A DNA stretch of 64,000 nucleotides from Sulfurimicrobium sp031426915 (GTDB lineage Bacteria > Pseudomonadota > Gammaproteobacteria > Burkholderiales > Sulfuricellaceae), in NCBI GenBank assembly GCA_031426915.1, contig JASJPB010000036.1, positions 62,001-126,000 of the forward strand. The letters are read 5' to 3'. The notes below the pieces were generated by a model. That model was not told the DNA's origin and did no database searches. It saw only the letters and a list, made by a program, of their open reading frames with translations. Made by a program: the position numbers and the translations under genes. Positions 32,164-40,472 of the stretch are shown one piece after another; position 1 is the stretch's first letter, and the number at the start of each line of letters is the position of its first letter.

Positions 32164-32847
32164 ATGAAGATCCTGATCGTCGAGGACGAGCAAAAGACCG
32201 GTGACTACCTCAGGCAGGGCCTGTCCGAGGCCGGCTTCGTCGTCGATCTGGCGCGGAACGGCCCGGACGGACTGCACCAGGGTATGTCGGAGGGCTACGA
32301 TCTGGCGATCCTCGACGTCATGCTTCCCGGGCTGGATGGCTGGCGGGTGTTGCAGGCCTTGCGCCAGGCGGGCAAGGATATGCCGGTGTTGTTCCTGACC
32401 GCGCGCGACCAGGTCGAGGACCGGGTGAAGGGACTGGAACTCGGCGCGGACGATTACCTGGTCAAGCCCTTCGCCTTTTCCGAGCTGCTGGCGCGGGTGC
32501 GCTCGCTGTTGCGCCGGGGCAAGGCCAAGGAGCCGGAGACCTTGCGCGCGGCGGACCTGGAACTGGACCTGCTGCGCCGCCGCGCGACCCGCGCCGGGCG
32601 GCGCATCGACCTCACCGCCAAGGAGTTCGCCCTGCTGGAGTTGTTGCTGCGGCGCCAGGGCGAGGTCTTGCCGCGCTCCCTGATCGCCTCGCAGGTGTGG
32701 GACATGAATTTCGACAGCGACACCAACGTGGTCGAGGTCGCGGTGCGCCGGCTGCGCGCCAAGGTGGACGACGATTTCGATCCCAAGCTGATCCGCACCA
32801 TGCGCGGCATGGGCTACGTGCTTGAGGCGCCAGAGGGCGGCGGATGA
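32164..32847 (+). CDS. Heavy-metal two-component response regulator (CusR/CopR-like)
   Basis: 227 residues: receiver domain with phospho-acceptor Asp51 (LAILDVMLPGLDGW) and the KPF lysine, then an OmpR-type winged helix (about 125-225). Typical of the heavy-metal response regulator group that activates cus/cop/czc genes. GGAAGGGAG ribosome site. Overlaps the sensor gene by four bases. Confidence 0.94.
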   Translation: MKILIVEDEQKTGDYLRQGLSEAGFVVDLARNGPDGLHQGMSEGYDLAILDVMLPGLDGWRVLQALRQAGKDMPVLFLTARDQVEDRVKGLELGADDYLVKPFAFSELLARVRSLLRRGKAKEPETLRAADLELDLLRRRATRAGRRIDLTAKEFALLELLLRRQGEVLPRSLIASQVWDMNFDSDTNVVEVAVRRLRAKVDDDFDPKLIRTMRGMGYVLEAPEGGG

Positions 32848-34238
32848 GCAAGCAATCCCTGACCCTGCGCCTGACCTTGCTGTTTGCCTCGGCCTCCACG
32901 GCGGTGCTGCTTGCCCTGGGCTATCTCATCGGCGATTCGGTGGAACGGCACTTCGAGGAACTGGACATGGAATTGCTGGGCGGGAAGGTCGAGCTGGTGC
33001 GCGATGCGCTTTCCCGCGTCAATTCCGAGGCCGCCCTGGCGGCGCTGCCGGCGCAACTGGAGCACGCCCTGGTCGGGCATCACGAGCTTTCCGTCCTGCT
33101 GCTCGGGCCGGACGGGAGCGCCCTTTTCCGCGCCGGCGAGTCGGCGTTCCCGCCCGGTCTGCTGGAACGGGGGCGGCGCGAGGGCATCACGCGCCCCCTG
33201 GTGTGGGACGGCGGGGAGATATCCCTGCGCGGCATCGCGGCCGCGGCGCCCACCGCCATGGCGGGATCTCCGTCGGCGCTGGTCGCGGTCGCCACCGACA
33301 TTTCCCATCACCGCCATTTCATGGTGTCCTTCCGCAAGACCCTGTGGCTCTTCGTCGCCGTCGCCGCCATGCTGACCGGCCTGCTCGGCTGGGTCGCCGC
33401 GCGCCGTGGCCTCGCGCCGCTGCAAGCGATGCGCCGGGGCGCGGCGGCGGTCACGGCGAAGCATCTGGATTACCGCCTGCCGGTCGACGCCGTCCCGGCC
33501 GAACTGGCGGACCTGGCCCAGACCCTGAACGAGATGCTGGCCCGGCTGGAAGATTCCTTCCGGCGCCTGTCGGATTTCTCCTCCGACCTGGCCCACGAAC
33601 TGCGCACCCCTTTGAGCAATCTGATGACCCAGACCCAGGTCGCCCTCGCCAGGGCGCGCACGGCGGAGGAATACCGGGACGTGCTGGGCTCCAACGCCGA
33701 GGAGTTCGAGCGCCTGGCGCGCATGGTGGCCGACATGCTGTTCCTGGCCAAGTCGGACAACGGCCTGATCGTGCCCCGCCGGGAGGCGGTCGATCTGGCC
33801 GAGGAGGTGCGCGGACTGTTCGGATTCTACGAGGCGCTGGCCGAGGAAAGTGGCGTCGTGCTGGTGCTGACGGGCGAGGGACGGGTGGATGGAGACCGCC
33901 TGATGCTGCGGCGGGCGATTAGCAACCTGCTCTCCAACGCCATCCGCCATACGCCGCGCGGCGGCGAGGTCCGGGTGCGGATTGCCCAGGCGGGGGACGG
34001 GGGCGCGAGCCTGGCGGTGGAAAACAGCGGCGAGACGATCCCGCCCGAGCATTTGCCTCGCCTGTTCGACCGCTTCTACCGCGCCGATCCCTCGCGCCAG
34101 CACGCCGGCGACGGCGCCGGCCTGGGCCTGGCGATCACGCGCTCCATCGTGCGCGCACACGGCGGGGAAATCGGCGTGCGCTCGGGCCAAGGCGTCACGT
34201 GCTTCGAGTTTTATATTCCCGCGAGCAGCACTGCTTAG
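32844..34238 (+). CDS. Heavy-metal sensor histidine kinase (CusS-like)
   Basis: 464 residues: N-terminal helix, periplasmic sensor loop (about 37-160), second helix, HAMP, HisKA with LAHELRTPL (His251), and HATPase with GDGAGLGLAI. It pairs with the preceding regulator. The periplasmic loop carries a few histidines (GHHELSV, DISHHRHF) that could ligate metal. Control of the divergent efflux operon is inferred from position. Confidence 0.93.
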   Translation: MSKQSLTLRLTLLFASASTAVLLALGYLIGDSVERHFEELDMELLGGKVELVRDALSRVNSEAALAALPAQLEHALVGHHELSVLLLGPDGSALFRAGESAFPPGLLERGRREGITRPLVWDGGEISLRGIAAAAPTAMAGSPSALVAVATDISHHRHFMVSFRKTLWLFVAVAAMLTGLLGWVAARRGLAPLQAMRRGAAAVTAKHLDYRLPVDAVPAELADLAQTLNEMLARLEDSFRRLSDFSSDLAHELRTPLSNLMTQTQVALARARTAEEYRDVLGSNAEEFERLARMVADMLFLAKSDNGLIVPRREAVDLAEEVRGLFGFYEALAEESGVVLVLTGEGRVDGDRLMLRRAISNLLSNAIRHTPRGGEVRVRIAQAGDGGASLAVENSGETIPPEHLPRLFDRFYRADPSRQHAGDGAGLGLAITRSIVRAHGGEIGVRSGQGVTCFEFYIPASSTA

Positions 34239-34290
34239 AGTCTATTTCAGTAGGTTTCATGCGGGGCATGAAACCTACTGAAATAGGCTC
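34238..34290. terminator. 25-bp inverted repeat between convergent genes
   Basis: Arms 34238-34262 and 34266-34290 match at 24 of 25 positions around a GGG loop, running exactly from the last base of the sensor kinase stop to the base before the stop of the facing gene. No U-run is present, so it may act as a bidirectional block through a very stable hairpin, or be a remnant of a palindromic element. Confidence 0.75.
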
Positions 34291-34737
34291 TTAGTCCTTG
34301 TCCGACATTGGTTCGTTTGCTTTCGGGTGCGACTTCTCGATCTTCACCTTTTCCGCCAGGCAACCGGTGGGTATGTGGTATTGCCTGGACAGGGAAAGGA
34401 TTTCTGCGGCGATTTTCCGGTTGTCGCAATGGGGATCGCGATGGCCCACATTTTCCATGCACAGGCAGGGTTTGTTTTCGAGGTAGATCCAGGTCAATTC
34501 GCACTGGTTGCCGAATTTTTCCCGTAGCAGGGACAGGGTACTGTTCCTGGCGTCATCGACACAGAACTCCGCGGCGGTGACGATCAGCGTTTCGGCTTCC
34601 AGGGTCACAGTGTCCAGCTCCCGCAGGGCGGCCAGGCTCTCGACCACCAGCGGCTTCTCTGCCTGGCTCGAAAGCTCTTGTGCCAAGTGCTGCTTGCCGC
34701 TACCCGGCAGCCCGGCGATCAGGATGATTTTCTCCAT
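34291..34737 (-). CDS. Small P-loop protein with an atypical Walker A
   Basis: 148 residues with an AGGAAAG ribosome site. The N-terminus IILIAGLPGSGKQ is a P-loop where the usual Ser/Thr after the lysine is Gln16, which should weaken magnesium binding. A later stretch LTWIYLENKPCLCMENVGHRD resembles the AAA_33-type kinase fold (zeta toxin or polynucleotide-kinase-like). Ends in a charged tail. No adjacent partner gene. Probably an ATP-binding protein or degenerate kinase; substrate unknown. Confidence 0.78.
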   Translation of the reverse strand: MEKIILIAGLPGSGKQHLAQELSSQAEKPLVVESLAALRELDTVTLEAETLIVTAAEFCVDDARNSTLSLLREKFGNQCELTWIYLENKPCLCMENVGHRDPHCDNRKIAAEILSLSRQYHIPTGCLAEKVKIEKSHPKANEPMSDKD

Positions 34738-34892
34738 GCCGCTCTTTCCTCCCTTGGTAATTCTGGCGCTTTTTGCGCAGGATGGCCAAGAAAATCTTCT
34801 TGTGCGGGGGGGGCAAGCCAGCCAGGCTCCATGTCGAAATGCTGCTCCGCTTGTACAATAGTCTCATTCGCTTAAGCATCCAGGGAGCATCC

Positions 34893-36125
34893 ATGCACGA
34901 TTACTCCGGTCCAAACTCCAGCCAAGGGAACGCCATGCCGAGCATGGCGTTTTCCATCGCGCGCCTGCCGCGTATCGAGTTCGGAGCCGGCAGCGTGAAA
35001 AAGCTGCCCGGCATTCTCGGCCGCTACGGCAAGCGCCTGCTGATTGTCACCGGCGGGACGTCGCTATTGGCCACGGCCCAATGGGAATGGCTCACTGCCG
35101 AGCTGCGCGAACAGGGCTTCGGCTGGGAAACGTTCAGGGTCAACGGCGAGCCTTCGCCGCAACGGGTGGACGCAGCGGTCGCCCGTTTCCGGAAACAGAA
35201 TTTCGATGCCGTGCTGGGCATCGGCGGCGGCAGCGTGCTGGACGCGGCCAAGGCCATCGCCGGTCTGCTCAAGTCGGGCAATTCGGTGATGGACCACCTC
35301 GAAGGCGTCGGCCCCGAACTGCCCTACCACGGCCCGGCCACGCCTTTCATCGCGGTGCCGACCACCGCCGGGACCGGGAGCGAGGCGACCAAGAACGCCG
35401 TGTTGTCCATGCATGGCAGGGACGGCTTCAAGAAATCCTTTCGCGACGAGCAACTGGTGTCGGAATACGCGGTGCTGGATCCGGACCTGCTGGCATCCTG
35501 CCCGCCGCACCTGATTGCCGCCAACGGCATGGACGCCTTCACCCAGTTGTTGGAATCCTTTGTTTCCACCAAGGCCAATCCCTTCACCGATGCGCTCGCG
35601 CTGTCCGGCATGGCGGCGGCGCGGGACGGTCTGCTGGCGTGGTACGAGAACGGTCCGGCGGCGGCCGCCGGGCGCGGGAAAATGGCCTATGCCGCGCTGC
35701 TGTCCGGCATCACCCTGGCCCAGGTCGGCCTGGGTTCGGTGCACGGCCTGGCGGCGCCGCTCGGGGCCTTCTTTCCCATCCCCCATGGCGTGGCCTGCGG
35801 CACCCTGCTGGAAGCCGCGACGCGGGTGAACATCGAGGCCATGGCTGAACGCGATCCGGCCAACCCGGCGCTGGCACGCTATGCCCGCGCAGGACGACTG
35901 CTGGGCTGCGATGGCACTTGTGGCGATGTTGAAGCGCGGACTTTTCTGCTGCAAGTGCTGCGGCAATGGACGGAACGCATGTGCCTGCCGCGCCTGGCTG
36001 AATTTGGCATCGCAACGGCGGATTTGCCGCATATCGTTGCCAACAGCCGCGGCAGCAGCATGAAAACCAACCCCATCGTGCTTTCCGATATCGAGGTAGA
36101 AGAAATTTTGCGCGCACGCCTATAA
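34893..36125 (+). CDS. Iron-containing alcohol dehydrogenase
   Basis: 410 residues from ATG 34893, preceded by AGGGAG. Shows the group III Fe-ADH pattern: NAD-binding GIGGGSVLDAAKA, PTTAGTGSE, and metal ligands in AANGMDAFTQLLES (Asp) and GSVHGLAAPLGAFFPIPHG (two His). Catalyses NAD(P)-linked oxidation/reduction of an alcohol-aldehyde pair. An in-frame ATG fourteen codons later (MPSMAFS) has no ribosome site. Substrate unknown. Confidence 0.92.
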   Translation: MHDYSGPNSSQGNAMPSMAFSIARLPRIEFGAGSVKKLPGILGRYGKRLLIVTGGTSLLATAQWEWLTAELREQGFGWETFRVNGEPSPQRVDAAVARFRKQNFDAVLGIGGGSVLDAAKAIAGLLKSGNSVMDHLEGVGPELPYHGPATPFIAVPTTAGTGSEATKNAVLSMHGRDGFKKSFRDEQLVSEYAVLDPDLLASCPPHLIAANGMDAFTQLLESFVSTKANPFTDALALSGMAAARDGLLAWYENGPAAAAGRGKMAYAALLSGITLAQVGLGSVHGLAAPLGAFFPIPHGVACGTLLEAATRVNIEAMAERDPANPALARYARAGRLLGCDGTCGDVEARTFLLQVLRQWTERMCLPRLAEFGIATADLPHIVANSRGSSMKTNPIVLSDIEVEEILRARL

Positions 36126-36161
36126 TGGCTGCTCATGGTCACGTCGAAAAAGCAGGAATTT

Positions 36162-37055
36162 ATGCCGCCTTCTGCCCAGCAATCCGCTTCCACCCTGATG
36201 AATGCCTTGCGCGAGCTGGATGCCGGGCTGATGAATCACACCTCCTGGCTAAAGGTGTTGCACCGTGCCCTGATTAGCGGCAGCTCGCCCACGTCCTCCG
36301 ATCTGATGCCGGACGCCCACTGCCGCTGCCATTTCGGGCAGTGGTATTACGGCGCGGCGCACCCGGAGTTGCAGGGTGGGCCATGGTTCAAGAATATCGG
36401 CGTTTTCCATGAGACCATGCACGATCATGCACGCCTCCTGCTGATTAAAAGAAACAGTGGTCAACCGGTTTCCCCGGATGAATACGACCAGTTCATGGAT
36501 CTGGCAATCCGCTTCAAGCTGGAGGTGCGCAGCCTGCAGGCCGAGATCATCAGCAAGGTGTGCGATGTAGATCACCTGACCGGGGCGCGCAACCGCAACA
36601 GCATGCATCACAAATTGCGGGAGGAGCATGACCGCACGCTACGCAATGGCCATCCCTGCTGTCTGTGCATGATGGATATCGACCATTTCAAGCAGGTTAA
36701 CGACAAATATGGCCATCTTGCGGGGGACAGCGTGCTGCATGCCGTAGTTCTGTTTTTCAGCAAGAAGCTGCGGCGCTATGACTCGATTTTCCGTTTTGGT
36801 GGCGAGGAGTTTCTTTTTTGCCTGCCCAGCACCGAGGCACAGGAAGCTTTCGCCATCATGGACCGGTTGCGCGCTGAATTGGCCGCGCTGCCAATTGAAC
36901 TCAAGGAGCATGGCAGCATTTCCGTCACGGCTTCATTCGGTGTTGCGGTTATGCATCCGGACGAATCGGTGGACGATTCCATCGAAAAAGCCGACCATGC
37001 ATTGCTGTGCGCCAAGTCTGACGGACGTGACAAGGTGTGTCTCTGGAATGTTTGA
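36162..37055 (+). CDS. DgcZ-like diguanylate cyclase with N-terminal zinc-binding (CZB) domain
   Basis: 297 residues from ATG 36162 (AGCAGGA site); an ATG at 36135 is possible. The N-terminal 120 residues fit the CZB domain: a first His (NHTSWLKVLHRAL), CHFGQWYYG and FHETMHDHARLLL supplying the 3His/1Cys zinc site. Then GGDEF with MDIDHFKQVNDKYGH and active site FRFGGEEF. In E. coli DgcZ, zinc inhibits cyclase activity. Next to a metal-resistance island, this could tie c-di-GMP to zinc level (inference). Confidence 0.92.
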   Translation: MPPSAQQSASTLMNALRELDAGLMNHTSWLKVLHRALISGSSPTSSDLMPDAHCRCHFGQWYYGAAHPELQGGPWFKNIGVFHETMHDHARLLLIKRNSGQPVSPDEYDQFMDLAIRFKLEVRSLQAEIISKVCDVDHLTGARNRNSMHHKLREEHDRTLRNGHPCCLCMMDIDHFKQVNDKYGHLAGDSVLHAVVLFFSKKLRRYDSIFRFGGEEFLFCLPSTEAQEAFAIMDRLRAELAALPIELKEHGSISVTASFGVAVMHPDESVDDSIEKADHALLCAKSDGRDKVCLWNV

Positions 37056-37152
37056 GCTCGCAGCCAATATCGTTTTTATTGATCAAAAATAATTATTTCA
37101 GAAGCCCGTTGGGTTAGACTCAGTCCGGCTTTTTCCTTGTAGACTTTTCCCG

Positions 37153-37830
37153 ATGCCGACCATCACCGTTGAACGGCTAGAAAAAAATTTCCGTTATTCC
37201 TGCGTGCTGCGCGATGTCAGCCTGAGCCTGGAGGCGGGGAATTGTTACGTGCTGTTCGGCGCCAATGGCGCGGGCAAGACCACCTTGCTGCGGATTCTGG
37301 CCACGATCCAGCGCCCGTCGGGCGGACAGTTCTCGGTGGCCGGTTTTGACGGGGTAAAGGAGCGGGATGAAGTGCGCCGCAACCTGTTTCTGGTCACCCA
37401 CGGCTCGCATTTGTATGACGAGCTTTCCGGGCTGGAGAACCTGCGTTTCGCGCTCGGTTTGCGCGGCCTGAAGTGGGATGACGCTGCGGGCGCGAGCACG
37501 CTGCAACGGGTGGGCCTGGCGCCCTTTGCCGCGATGAAAACCCGCCACTATTCGAGCGGGATGAAAAAGCGCTTGTCCTTTGCCAAGGCGATGCTGATCC
37601 GGCCCCCGGTGCTGCTGCTGGACGAGCCTTATGCGGCGCTGGACGAAAACGCGATGGAAATGATCAACGGTTTCGTGGGTGAATTGACCGGCGAGGGGAG
37701 AACGGTGCTGATGGTGTCCCACAACCGCCACCGCTCGGCGCAGGTGGCGCACCGGGCCGGCGTGCTGCGGCGCGGCGGCATTGCGGAAATTTCGCTGGAA
37801 CAGCTGGCGGGGCCGGATGAACTTCTCTAG
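37153..37830 (+). CDS. ccmA: Heme exporter ATPase CcmA
   Basis: 225 residues, ABC ATPase with Walker A GANGAGKTT, signature HYSSGMKKRL, Walker B VLLLDEPYAALDE. CcmA drives release of holo-CcmE from CcmC in System I cytochrome c maturation. First gene of the ccm operon; ccmB starts inside its last codons. The region before the start contains a TTGATCAA palindrome (37079-37086) of uncertain meaning. Confidence 0.95.
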   Translation: MPTITVERLEKNFRYSCVLRDVSLSLEAGNCYVLFGANGAGKTTLLRILATIQRPSGGQFSVAGFDGVKERDEVRRNLFLVTHGSHLYDELSGLENLRFALGLRGLKWDDAAGASTLQRVGLAPFAAMKTRHYSSGMKKRLSFAKAMLIRPPVLLLDEPYAALDENAMEMINGFVGELTGEGRTVLMVSHNRHRSAQVAHRAGVLRRGGIAEISLEQLAGPDELL

Positions 37831-38494
37831 CACGATTTTCCTGATAGCCTGGAAAGACATCCTGAGCGAACTGCGGAGCCGGGAGAATGTTCTTTCCATG
37901 CTGTTTTTCGCGCTGTTGATGATTTTCATCTTCAACTTTGCGCTGCCGCTGGATGCCAAAACCGTGGATCTGCTGATGCCGGGACTGATCTGGATCGCAT
38001 TCAGCTTCACTGCCATCATCGGCCTCGGGCGCTCGTTCCAGGCGGAGAAGGAGAATGATTGCCTGGAGGCGCTGCTGATTGCGCCGGTGAGCAAGGGCGC
38101 GGTGTACCTGGGCAAGTTCGTGGGGAATTTCATTTTCGTGCTGGCGGCGGAAACGGCGCTGGTGCCGCTTTTCATCCTGTTCTTCAACCTGGAAATCGGC
38201 GCCGGCCTGCCCATGCTGCTGGGGGTCTTCGCGCTCGGTACTTTCGGCCTGTCCGCGCTGGGCACGCTGTTTTCCGCCATGACGGCGCAGGTTCGCGCGC
38301 GCGAGGTGATGTTCCCGCTGCTGGTGCTGCCGCTGGCCGTGCCGGTGCTGATCGGCGCGATCCAGGCCACGGCCGGGGTGCTGCACCAGTTGCCGTGGGA
38401 ACAATTTAGTCACTGGGTGCAACTATTGCTGGTTTTCGACGTCATCTTTATCATCGTCGCGTTCTGGACCTTCGAATTCATACTGGAAGCGTAA
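37817..38494 (+). CDS. ccmB: Heme exporter permease CcmB
   Basis: 225 residues with six predicted helices. The ATG at 37817 lies 14 bases inside the end of ccmA and gives the usual length of the family. Contains RSFQAEKENDCLEALLIAP and LLVLPLAVPVLIGAI, characteristic of CcmB. Partner of CcmA. A 368-bp non-coding repeat region separates it from ccmC. Confidence 0.95.
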   Translation: MNFSSTIFLIAWKDILSELRSRENVLSMLFFALLMIFIFNFALPLDAKTVDLLMPGLIWIAFSFTAIIGLGRSFQAEKENDCLEALLIAPVSKGAVYLGKFVGNFIFVLAAETALVPLFILFFNLEIGAGLPMLLGVFALGTFGLSALGTLFSAMTAQVRAREVMFPLLVLPLAVPVLIGAIQATAGVLHQLPWEQFSHWVQLLLVFDVIFIIVAFWTFEFILEA

Positions 38495-38862
38495 ACCTAG
38501 AAACCTCAGTTGACCGCTTTATTGAGTGCATAGTGCAATGAATTTAATAAATTTCTTCTCGAATCATGGGCTCACCCGTTTGATGACACCGCTACGTGGT
38601 GGATTGCACAATTTTTGCGGCACATGGCTGCAACCCTCTCTCCAACTCTCTCCCAGAGGGAGAGAGGGCGTTTGTTCCCTCTCCCACCTGTGGGAGAGGG
38701 TTAGGGAGAGGGCTGGCAACTCCTTGGAATGGAACGACCATTCCGCGTCATTGCGCCTTGCCCTGCACCCCAAATGGGGTAAGCAGGCATTTCGCCGTCA
38801 GGCGAAAGCTCGCAAAAATCGCACACTCCACCACCTCCAACTGAATTTTCTAGGTTAAACCA
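38495..38862. other. Non-coding gap in the ccm operon with REP-like repeats
   Basis: A 368-bp stretch without a credible gene. At 38634-38722 it holds stacked hairpins of the CCCTCTCCC/GGGAGAGGG type, including a near-perfect dyad at 38677-38700. Further right are a CCC-AAAT-GGGG dyad and a TTTCGCC-GTCA-GGCGAAA hairpin near 38790-38807. Such repeats are common between genes in beta- and gammaproteobacteria. It may alter expression of downstream ccm genes. Confidence 0.8.
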
Positions 38863-39567
38863 TTGGCCAATTTTATTTTTTCCTATCGCTGGCGCGACCG
38901 CATCGGTCTGCTGGCGCTGCTGGTCCTGAGTGTGGGCCTGTATCTTTCCCTGGTGCGCACCCCGCCCGACTACTATCAGGGTGAAGTGGCGCGCATCATG
39001 AACCTCCACGTGCCGCTGGTAAAAACCTCGCTGCTGGCTTATTTCGTCGCTTTCGCGGCAAGCATCCTGTTCCTGTGGAAGCGCAAGGCGGAATATGATT
39101 TTCTCGCCCATGCCTCGGTTGCGGTGGGCGCGGTGTTCACGGTGTGCGCGCTGCTCTCCGGCGCGATCTGGGGCAAGCCGACCTGGAACGCCTGGTGGAC
39201 CTGGGATGCGCGCCTGGTTTCCTTCGCCATTCTGCTGCTGCTGATGGCGGGCTACCTGATGCTGCGCTCCTTCATCGAAGACCCGGACAAGCAGGCGCGC
39301 TCCGCCGCGGTGTTCGCCATCGTCGGCTTCGTCGATCTGCCCATCATCCACCTCTCGGTACAGTGGTGGCGCACCCTGCACCAGCCCGCGTCGTTCTCTG
39401 CCAAGGGCCTCTCCATCTCGCCCGACATGATGGCGGCGCTGGGAGTGATGGCGGTGGGAATGACCCTGCTCTATGTTTACCTGACCCTGCTCTATGCCCA
39501 GCGTATCCATTGCGATGCGCTGTTGCAGTCGGAGCAGGAACGCCGCTTGCGGGAGGCGCAGTTATGA
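38863..39567 (+). CDS. ccmC: Heme exporter protein CcmC (TTG start)
   Basis: 234 residues, six helices, with the heme-handling WWD motif in WGKPTWNAWWTWDARL and flanking His residues (LHVPLVK, LPIIHLSVQWWRTLHQP). TTG at 38863 is the only plausible start: a stop codon lies twelve bases upstream in frame and no ATG occurs until about residue 46. No clear ribosome site. CcmC loads heme onto CcmE. The weak start follows directly after the REP-like region, so the native start may have been disturbed. Confidence 0.9.
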   Translation: MANFIFSYRWRDRIGLLALLVLSVGLYLSLVRTPPDYYQGEVARIMNLHVPLVKTSLLAYFVAFAASILFLWKRKAEYDFLAHASVAVGAVFTVCALLSGAIWGKPTWNAWWTWDARLVSFAILLLLMAGYLMLRSFIEDPDKQARSAAVFAIVGFVDLPIIHLSVQWWRTLHQPASFSAKGLSISPDMMAALGVMAVGMTLLYVYLTLLYAQRIHCDALLQSEQERRLREAQL

Positions 39568-40019
39568 AAGGCATGCTGAGATGGGTGCTGGTGTTGGCCT
39601 TGCTGGGTGTCGTGACGGCGCTGGCTTTTCAGCGTTATCAGCACGAGGTGGCCTCGCTTACCCCGCTGGAGTTCGGTCATGCCGCTACCACCCACCCGGT
39701 TCGCGTGCTGGGCCGGGTGCAGGCGGGCAGTCTGAAAATGTCCGCGACGGAAGCGCGTTTCGCACTGGAAGGACAGGGCGCGGTGGTAAGCGTCGTTTAC
39801 CGCGGACCGGATAAGGATACCCTGCGCGAGCTCAAAACCATCCTTGCGCGCGGCGTCAAACAGACGGACGGCAGCCTGAGCGCCGAGCTGGTCTCCATCG
39901 CGCCCAATTACGCTTTTATCGTAGCGGCTTATGGCGCGGTGGTCCTGATCCTGCTGTTGTTCGCTTTTGTGGTCGAGCGCCAGGTGCGGCGCATGGACGA
40001 GGAAATCAAGGCATCATGA
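39564..40019 (+). CDS. CcmE-like OB-fold domain fused to a CcmD-like tail
   Basis: 151 residues in the position of ccmD, overlapping ccmC and ccmE by four bases each. Residues 1-25 form a membrane anchor. Residues about 44-112 (PVRVLGRVQAGSLKM...LSAELVSIA) align by eye with the OB fold of CcmE (IRVGGMVENGSMVM...FHADLIMAK), but the heme-binding His of CcmE (HSEDY) is missing: the matching stretch is APNY. Residues 117-151 (a single helix followed by RQVRRMDEE) look like CcmD, the small protein that joins the CcmC-CcmE complex. A fused, His-less CcmE paralogue acting as CcmD is my reading; CcmD normally has only about 40-70 residues. Confidence 0.8.
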   Translation: MKGMLRWVLVLALLGVVTALAFQRYQHEVASLTPLEFGHAATTHPVRVLGRVQAGSLKMSATEARFALEGQGAVVSVVYRGPDKDTLRELKTILARGVKQTDGSLSAELVSIAPNYAFIVAAYGAVVLILLLFAFVVERQVRRMDEEIKAS

Positions 40020-40468
40020 AAACCAACCGCAAATGGGGCATCGTCGGCAGCGTGGCGGTAGTGCTGGCACTGGCCGGCTGGCTCGGCTACACCAGTTTCC
40101 AGGATGCCCTGGTGTATTTCTACACCCCCTCCGAAGTGCTCAAGCTGGGCGAGAAATTCAACGGCAAGCGCATCCGCGTCGGCGGCATGGTCGAAAACGG
40201 CAGCATGGTGATGACCCCTGGCACCATGAAAATAGATTTCCGTCTCTCCGATGGTGAATCGGTGATTCCGATCGCGTTCGAGGGCGTGCCTCCGGACCTG
40301 TTCAAGGAAGGCCAGGGCGCGGTGGCGGAAGGCTTCTGGGACCGGGACATGAAGTTCCACGCCGACCTGATCATGGCGAAACATTCCGAGGATTACATGC
40401 CGATCGAGATGAAGCGCGCGGGCAAGGAAATGCCCAAGGAAGACATTTTGAAAACCCTGAAGAAGTAG
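40016..40468 (+). CDS. ccmE: Heme chaperone CcmE
   Basis: 150 residues: N-terminal anchor, FYTPSEV, OB-fold core RIRVGGMVENGSM and the heme attachment motif KHSEDYMP with His123 and Tyr127. Carries heme covalently from CcmC to CcmF in the periplasm. Complete and canonical, so the His-less paralogue just upstream is not a replacement for it. Confidence 0.95.
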   Translation: MKTNRKWGIVGSVAVVLALAGWLGYTSFQDALVYFYTPSEVLKLGEKFNGKRIRVGGMVENGSMVMTPGTMKIDFRLSDGESVIPIAFEGVPPDLFKEGQGAVAEGFWDRDMKFHADLIMAKHSEDYMPIEMKRAGKEMPKEDILKTLKK

Positions 40469-40472
40469 CCGC

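Noticed and set aside
34247..34504. Short frames crossing the palindrome at 34238-34290
   Set aside because: They arise from the inverted repeat and overlap better-supported genes; the two ends read the same peptide only because of the palindrome.
37079..37086. FNR box upstream of ccmA (TTGATCAA)
   Set aside because: The two half-sites abut without the required four-base spacer, so it does not fit the consensus.
38526..38858. Short open frames across the ccmB-ccmC gap
   Set aside because: They are made of REP-like repeat sequence, lack ribosome sites and have no recognisable protein features.
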